Positions 33,118 to 37,831 of a stretch of DNA of 37,831 nt are shown here, piece by piece (position 1 is the stretch's first letter; every line of letters starts with the position of its first letter). A program made the translations under genes and the position numbers. Origin of the DNA: Haplomitrium mnioides (taxonomy: Eukaryota; Marchantiophyta; Haplomitriopsida; Calobryales); the NCBI GenBank assembly GCA_049999725.1, contig JBNGIS010020548.1:1-37831 (forward strand). The letters are read 5' to 3'. Under the pieces are notes generated by a model that was not told where the DNA came from, did no database searches, and saw nothing but the letters and a program-made list of their open reading frames with translations.

Positions 33118-33272
33118 TTGGTAAAAAGATATAAATTTTTGTAATAAGGGAGTTGAGCCGAGAACTTGACACTTAAACATGAATTTTTAGATCGAGGATT
33201 TATCTCAAAAACTTAGCACGGGGACAAGAACTAAGCTAAAAGACATGGATTTTTGTGATTAGATAGGTAAGT
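33118..33272. repeat. 32/48-bp array, segment trapped between E2 and E3
   Basis: 155 bp with the same units as 22158-26581 (ATTTTTGTAATAAGGGAG, GAACTTGACACTTAAACATG). It shows that E2 and E3 both inserted into the one array, about 155 bp apart. Confidence 0.85.
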
Positions 33273-33305
33273 AACAACCACTACTTTGAACCAAGAACCG
33301 CTACT
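33273..33305 (+). repeat. Terminal inverted repeat, left end of E3
   Basis: Starts AACAACCACTACTTTGAACC, then AAGAACCGCTACT. The DNA just inside resembles the right end of E1. Confidence 0.85.
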
Positions 33306-33407
33306 GAGTTCCTCTTTCATTTGGTAGTCGAAATTTTTTTTTGAAGATTTGGCATTAAAAAACATCAAATTTAAGACTAAAATCTTCTTTTTGAAAAAAA
33401 AAAAATT

Positions 33408-33507
33408 NNNNNNNNNNNNNNNNNNNNNNNNNNNNNNNNNNNNNNNNNNNNNNNNNNNNNNNNNNNNNNNNNNNNNNNNNNNNNNNNNNNNNNNNNNNNN
33501 NNNNNNN
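33408..33507. other. Assembly gap (100 N)
   Basis: Follows a poly-A run 135 bp inside E3. Confidence 0.99.
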
Positions 33508-33629
33508 CTATTGTGAATAAACTAAATTCATCAAAAAAGAAATAAAATGTATATCTTTCGGTAGAAAAAAACAACAGAATTACATAAATGTGTAGTCAGA
33601 TAACGACTTGAAACCTGAATTTGAGCATC

Positions 33630-33960
33630 AGAGCCAACAAAGTCTATGCAAGCGTAGACTACAAACCAAAACCGTAAAGCCTATGAACGCATAGACTCCG
33701 AACAAGAATCCTAAATCCTCTACCTGCTTAGACTCTGAACAAGAACAACAAAGCCATGCACACATGGACTTTCAACTAGAATCCTGGAGCCAAAACACGC
33801 CAAGGTTCTAAACAAGAACCCTACAGCCTATGCAAGCATAGACATTGAACAAGAACCCTTTGACCAACGAGTGCAGGGACTCTGAACAACAACCTTACAG
33901 CTTAAGCGTGCAAGAAAACCGAACAAGAACTACAAAGCCTTACTGCGCAAAGACACTAAA
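33630..33960 (-). repeat. Palindromic-core minisatellite (E3 left)
   Basis: Units such as AAGTCTATGCAAGCGTAGAC and AAGCCTATGAACGCATAGAC, separated by GAACAAGAACC-like spacers. It is the inverted counterpart of the right side of E2. Confidence 0.75.
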
Positions 33961-34717
33961 CAATGTGCAAAGACTCCAAATCATTCTAAGATTAGTAATT
34001 GAGCTCAAACCATTCTTGCACTATCAATTGGGTCAACTTATTCTTAGGCGCAATAAACTGAATCATGATGAAAAGACTTGTAATAGATTGAAAGAGCAAC
34101 AAGATGAAACTTTGGCAAAAAAAGATTTGGAAAAAATAAATTTTATTATTGATGCAAATTGTACAAAGATGTCCTCAGACTCTCTCCTCTTCGGGAGGAA
34201 CTATCTCATCTAAATCTACATGTTGAGCATCTGCAGCCGCTAGAGAATCCTGTCGAGACTTTCTAGTCCCTGATATTACAACAGAGTCACCAGAAGCATC
34301 TGCAGTACCAGGAGGAACAGGTTCCTTGTGGTACGCAAAAACTGTCTGTGACTCAGTCACATCGGATGGCAAGGAAGGCTTAAGAGCACAGACAATGTCT
34401 TTGCCAGACCCAGAGCAGAGATCAAGGATCCAATCTTGCTCTATTGATAAATGATCGATAAAAAAATTGTACAGAGCATGCGGTTTCAGATAAACATTCA
34501 CAAGAGCATCATCTCTTGGATGTTTTAGCTTTGCAAAAACTGCAAGGAAGCTAAAAACACTCCGCATAGGTTGTCGAGGAAGTCTGGTTGCAGAAGAAGC
34601 TTGCAAGTTGAAATGACGCATGCTCCTCTTTCCTTCCTTTGTCCAATAGCCCACCATTCAATACTCGTGGGCATGTGTGATTCTGAGACCACCAGAATGA
34701 TGTATATTGCTTTTGTC

Positions 34718-34803
34718 CTTGCAAAAAGATAAACAACCATATCAAACATTGTAACGAAAATGCAAGAGAAATAAAAAATAATAAAAATGAAAGAACAACT
34801 AAC
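34718..34803 (-). other. Intron between the two catalytic exons (E3)
   Basis: 86 bp, donor GTTAGT, T-rich, acceptor TTGCAAG. Same position as 13721-13819 in E1. Confidence 0.7.
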
Positions 34804-35433
34804 CAAATGTTGTGATCAATTGCACAACAGACTTTAGAAAGGGCATCCTCGACAATACCAAACTACTGCGAAGAATGTATGATTACAAAGGACCAAAACT
34901 CCGAAGTAGTTATTGCCGCAAAAGATGATACCATGTCAAAAATGTCATCTTTTGAAAATGGTTCCGAGTCATCATGCTTACATTCCTTTAGGTTATACCC
35001 ATAAGGAATATCAACAATAGCCAATGTGAAACACCTAGGTTTCACAAAGACCTTCAATTGTGGGGCGTTGGCCTCTTCGTGGACTTGATAAAACGCCACG
35101 TTGAAACCGTCGACATAAGAAAGTAAGTCTTCTTCCTCATCTCTCACAACTCATTATGTTGTGAGAGATGCAACACCACTTTGCTGCCGTGCTTTCCATT
35201 CTCTGGCCTTCTGGCAGTGGAGAAGAAAAGCTGGAGGGTAAGAGACCAACGTAGAAGGTTGGTCTTGTTCTTTGGAGGCTTCCTCTACCCCACATTTCTT
35301 TCTTCCTTTCGTATTTGCTGTCAGTTTCTTTGCTAGCTGCTACTTGAAAGTTTTGTCCCCCTGAAAAAAATCAAAACAAAAATATTAGAGAATAGAAAAA
35401 ACATTGAAAGGTTAAAACCCTAAAACATTTTAG

Positions 35434-35640
35434 AGTCCATGCGCGCATGGACTTCGAAGTCCTTACGCGCACAAACTTTGATGTCCATGCGCGCATAGAC
35501 TTCGAAGTGAGAGGGCATAAGGACATCGAAGTCTATGCGTGCATGGACTTCAAAGTCCATTCGCTGAGGGACATCGAAGTCCCTGCGCGCTTAGACTTCG
35601 AAGTCCATGCGCGCATGGACATCGAAGTTCCATCTTCCCT
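35434..35640. repeat. 24-bp perfect-palindrome minisatellite (E3, intronic)
   Basis: Eight to nine units. The first, AGTCCATGCGCGCATGGACT (35434-35453), is a perfect 20-bp palindrome, and the junction ACTTCGAAGT (35451-35460) is a second palindrome. The array therefore reads nearly the same on both strands and could fold into a series of hairpins or cruciforms. Confidence 0.9.
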
Positions 35641-36160
35641 TGACGCTTGTAGATTTGCTACAAATAAATCTCTCTCCTTATATTTTGAGAAGTCAAATCG
35701 CTTTCGATTTGCAGAATACAACGTTATTGAATCATGTGCCTGCACAAGCAGCCCGATGTTTGCCTTCTTCCCTTCTCAGATCATAGTAATTTGGACTACT
35801 AGACCCAAATTAAAATTTTCACCTTCACCTGCAAAAAGTTAAAGATGATGATCTGGGTCTCTCAAGGAATAGTAATTCACTAACCACTTCCAGTCCAATT
35901 TGAGAGGCTCTAAAACCTTAATAACGTTCGAATACTTATAAGGCTTCGATTTGGGGGTGCCGGAAACATTTCCCTGAGAGATCATTGTTTAGACAGAAAA
36001 AACGATGTTTTTTTAGGTAAAAAATGTAATGAAGAAAAAATGAGAAATCACTAAGGGCTGGAAATGGCAGAAAACTGAGGAAATGAGAAAAAAACAACAA
36101 TCAGAAAACAAAAACTAGAAATTGAACTCGCGACAATGGAAAGAAACTTTCGAGTGGCGC

Positions 36161-36270
36161 TCCTTTTATAGCTAAATTTCAAAAAACACTTTTTCTCGCC
36201 AAAAAATTATTCGTGGAGCTCTTGACACGTAGGTTTGCCTCGTGCAAAGGAAAAAAATTTAGTATATAAA
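36161..36270. promoter_or_regulatory. Divergent promoter of the methyltransferase and transposase-candidate genes (E3)
   Basis: Minus-strand TATAAAAGGA at 36161-36170 lies 176 bp before the methyltransferase ATG. Plus-strand TATATAAA at 36263-36270 lies 179 bp before the transposase-candidate ATG. Between them, 36216-36245 (GAGCTCTTGACACGTAGG then TTTGCCTCGTGC) is conserved in E1 at 10718-10747. It includes ACGT, the core of plant bZIP and bHLH sites. The near-symmetry suggests the two genes are switched on together. Confidence 0.65.
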
Positions 36271-36448
36271 GCATTGTCCATTTTCATCTTTCCAGTTTCG
36301 TTTTTTTTTCTTTCTTTCTAAAAAGTGCTTAAATTTGTCTTTTTACAAAAAAATTGTCAAAACTGCATCTTTTGAGAGTTCTATAAGAGTTTGATAATAT
36401 TTGTTAGAATAGTTCTTTGAAATAATTCAGGTTTTGTGAGACTTTTTA

Positions 36449-37831
36449 ATGGCTGGAGTTCTTAAAGGCAAAAGGAGATTGGAATTTCAAGATTCATCTT
36501 CATACAAGAGTGTTACTTTTGACAGGCAGTTTGAGATTCAATCAAATGTCAATTTTCGAGAGATAAGCGATGAAGTTACAAAAGCTTCAAGTGTGATGGC
36601 TAGCATATTGAGAAAAAAGACGACTTTTGTTGAGTTAGATAGCTCCAGTAAGAAAGATCGAGAAGGTGAACTCCATGTGTGTATAGGTTCAGGGACTCAA
36701 CCCTATGCACGCATAGGGTCAAGGAGTGAATCCAATACGTGCATAGGATTAACGACTCACCATTTTGCGTCCAAAGGATCAAAGAGGGAACTCAATGCTC
36801 GCAAAGATCTAAAGAAACAATCTTCATCCAACAAAAGATCTTTGCTACCTATCAAGCAAACAAAGTTGAATCTTTCTTCTGAGTATTCCAAAATGGCTGA
36901 AAAAAAAGACATAAGAAAGAGATTTCAAATGATTGTAGAGCTTTCTTCGTCCACATCTGAGGGAGACGCCGATATTGATGATAAAAGTGTGTTTGTTCAA
37001 AACACAAACAACATACTATCTTTAGACAATTTTTATTTTGGAGATGAGCCACTCTCCCCAATAGCACCACTCAAACAACAATTGATTTCTTTTCAGGTTG
37101 CACCTCGCAGAGAGATTGGAACGTCTGAAACAAATCGTATTCTCTTGGAAGAGTCTTTAGTTGATATTTTAGAAAGCAATTCTGGCAAAGAGTCTCAATC
37201 AATCAACATTTCTTTGGAGTTATTGCCAATGACACCGATTTCATTGCAAAAAACATTTTTTTCTAATGGAGACATTGATCAAGATTCGGTTTTGAAGCGG
37301 TGCAGTTCTCCCCATCCTTAAGAAGAAACTCTTTTTTGAAAATATTATGTCAAGGAACAAACAGTGTTCACGATGACGACCAAGATCTTCAGGATGAATT
37401 TTCTCCTATTGCTGGATTTGCTTACGGACCGAATCGTCTAGCCTAACATAAGAATTCTTTATCTCGGCCAAAACCCAAACGGGTAAACACCTTACGCGAA
37501 AACTCTTTGCGGAAAGTCCATCATGATGAGAGCCTTGTGAAAAAAAAAGCTGGATCCAATGTCTATTTGTAGATTAAAGAGAGCTTCTTGTTGTCAAAAT
37601 AATTACTTGTCGTTGTGCAAGACAAAATTTTTGAAAAATATAAGAGAAACGTACTTTTGACAAAACATGAAGAATCGTGATATCACACTGCAGTGGGGAA
37701 TACGAAGAAAATATTCCGATGTCGAAAATCGGTTTACACTGCTTGGTGGTACCTTTTTCTGTAGAAGAGCAGTCAAATTAATATTAGTAGTAGGGAATGA
37801 TAGAATCCAAAGGATTCAAAATCTCAAAAAT
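36449..37831 (+). CDS. Transposase candidate, N-terminal exon and start of the DUF7869-type part (partial, E3)
   Basis: An open frame of 290 codons from ATG 36449 to a stop at 37319-37321. It begins MAGVLKGKRRLEFQDSSSYK and is Ser/Lys-rich, with five decapeptide repeats at residues ~73-122 (GELHVCIGSG, TQPYARIGSR, SESNTCIGLT, THHFASKGSK, RELNARKDLK). SLDNFYFGDEPLSPIAPLKQ comes later. Homology to E1 continues past the stop: DDDQDLQDEFSPIAGFAYGP and KPKRVNTLRENSLRK lie around 37370-37510 in another frame, so the stop is either a lesion or close to a splice site. From 37580 the frame reads RASCCQNNYLSLCKTKFL, then ITLQWGIRRKYSDVENRF, then GGTFFCRRAVKLILVVGNDR, the Cys-containing start I associate with DUF7869-type proteins. 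The catalytic part lies outside the window. Probably still a pseudogene, but the best copy here. Confidence 0.6.
36667..36816 (+). repeat. 30-bp in-frame repeats encoding decapeptides (E3)
   Basis: Five units of exactly 30 bp. The best core is CCCTATGCACGCATAGGG. Unit length is a multiple of three and no unit contains a stop, unlike the intronic and intergenic versions of the same motif. Confidence 0.85.

Larger units (their letters stand above)
34175..35985 (-). pseudogene. Amino-DNA methyltransferase gene, beta-class motif order (E3 copy)
   Basis: Starts at the ATG at 35985-35983 with MISQGNVSGTPKSKPYKYSN, homologous to E1. A repeat-bearing intron region follows (about 35850-35361), then exon 35360-34804 and exon 34717-34175, split by an 86-bp intron (34718-34803, GTTAGT...GCAAG). 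The first catalytic exon reads YVDGFNVAFYQVHEEANAPQ, then FTLAIVDIPYGYNLKECKHD with motif IV at 34998-35012. The last exon has VGYWTKEGKRSMRHFNLQ, then YLKPHALYNFFIDHLS, then WILDLCSGSGKDIVCALK with motif I at 34403-34423. That is an intact glycine-rich SAM loop, unlike E1. Directly after VCALK about 26 residues present in E1 (motif II-like CICMEYSKRQ) are missing, so the SAM fold is incomplete. Stops near 35150 also break the frame. With E1 it defines a bacterial-type N4C/N6A methyltransferase with plant introns. Confidence 0.8.
33273..37831 (-). mobile_element. E3: left part of a TIR transposon with the same gene pair as E1, inverted
   Basis: Starts with the TIR at 33273-33305; the expected target duplication is AAGT (33269-33272), with its partner outside the window. 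Order inward: AT-rich end with a gap, palindromic repeats (33630-33960), methyltransferase gene on minus (34175-35985), divergent promoter (36000-36448), transposase candidate on plus (36449 to beyond the window). This is the mirror image of E1. It is more compact than E1: it lacks the copia insertion and the 11.4-12.3-kb middle region. The transposase-candidate exon keeps a 290-codon open frame, so E3 looks less decayed than E1. Confidence 0.82.

Noticed and set aside
36600-37070. Minus-strand frames under the transposase candidate
   Set aside because: Antisense shadows of a 290-codon frame that is supported by homology to E1.

Overview
This is nuclear DNA from a land plant, most likely a vascular plant with a large, repeat-rich genome. 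A gymnosperm or fern would fit, but the sequence does not settle it. The evidence is AT-rich DNA, spliceosomal introns, plant-type Ty3/gypsy and Ty1/copia fragments, a plant 2-oxoglutarate dioxygenase fragment and four 100-N assembly gaps. No intact host gene, rRNA, tRNA or CRISPR array was found; almost everything is mobile DNA in nested layers.

Oldest layer: one Ty3/gypsy element read left to right. It runs from protease (157-400) through a linker and the start of RT (to 1148), the rest of RT (3905-4690), RNase H (4690-5100) and the integrase start (to 5757), then the integrase end (19471-20090) and an LTR-like stretch with a TATA box and a PBS-like site (to about 22,120). After it comes a long 32/48-bp tandem array (22,158-26,581, continued at 33,118-33,272).

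Second layer: four members of what looks like one undescribed DNA-transposon family, called E0 to E3 here. They share a ~34-bp terminal inverted repeat containing GCTACTTTGAACCAAGAA and make 4-bp target-site duplications. E0 ends at 156. E1 is 5758-19470 (TSD TGAC). E2 is 26582-33117 (TSD TTGG). E3 starts at 33273 and runs out of the window. Removing E1 plus one TSD copy puts the integrase back in a single frame, and removing E2 restores the repeat array, so the boundaries are exact. Third layer: a TG...CA element in the RT (1149-3899) and a reverse-oriented copia remnant inside E1 (14605-18814).

E1 and E3 carry the same divergent gene pair around a shared two-way promoter. One gene encodes a transposase candidate: a long N-terminal region with 10-residue repeats, then a DUF7869-like RNase H-type domain. 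The other encodes an amino-DNA methyltransferase (N4-cytosine/N6-adenine type) in the permuted beta order, with motif IV DIPYG before motif I DLCSGSG, and it has introns. Both copies are broken in different ways, so together they describe the family better than either alone. E2 lacks these genes and instead carries a captured dioxygenase fragment. All the elements are also marked by short repeats built on the palindrome AGTCCATGCGCGCATGGACT, in introns, in an exon and near the ends.

The main discovery candidate is therefore a plant DNA transposon that pairs its own transposase with a bacterial-type DNA methyltransferase.
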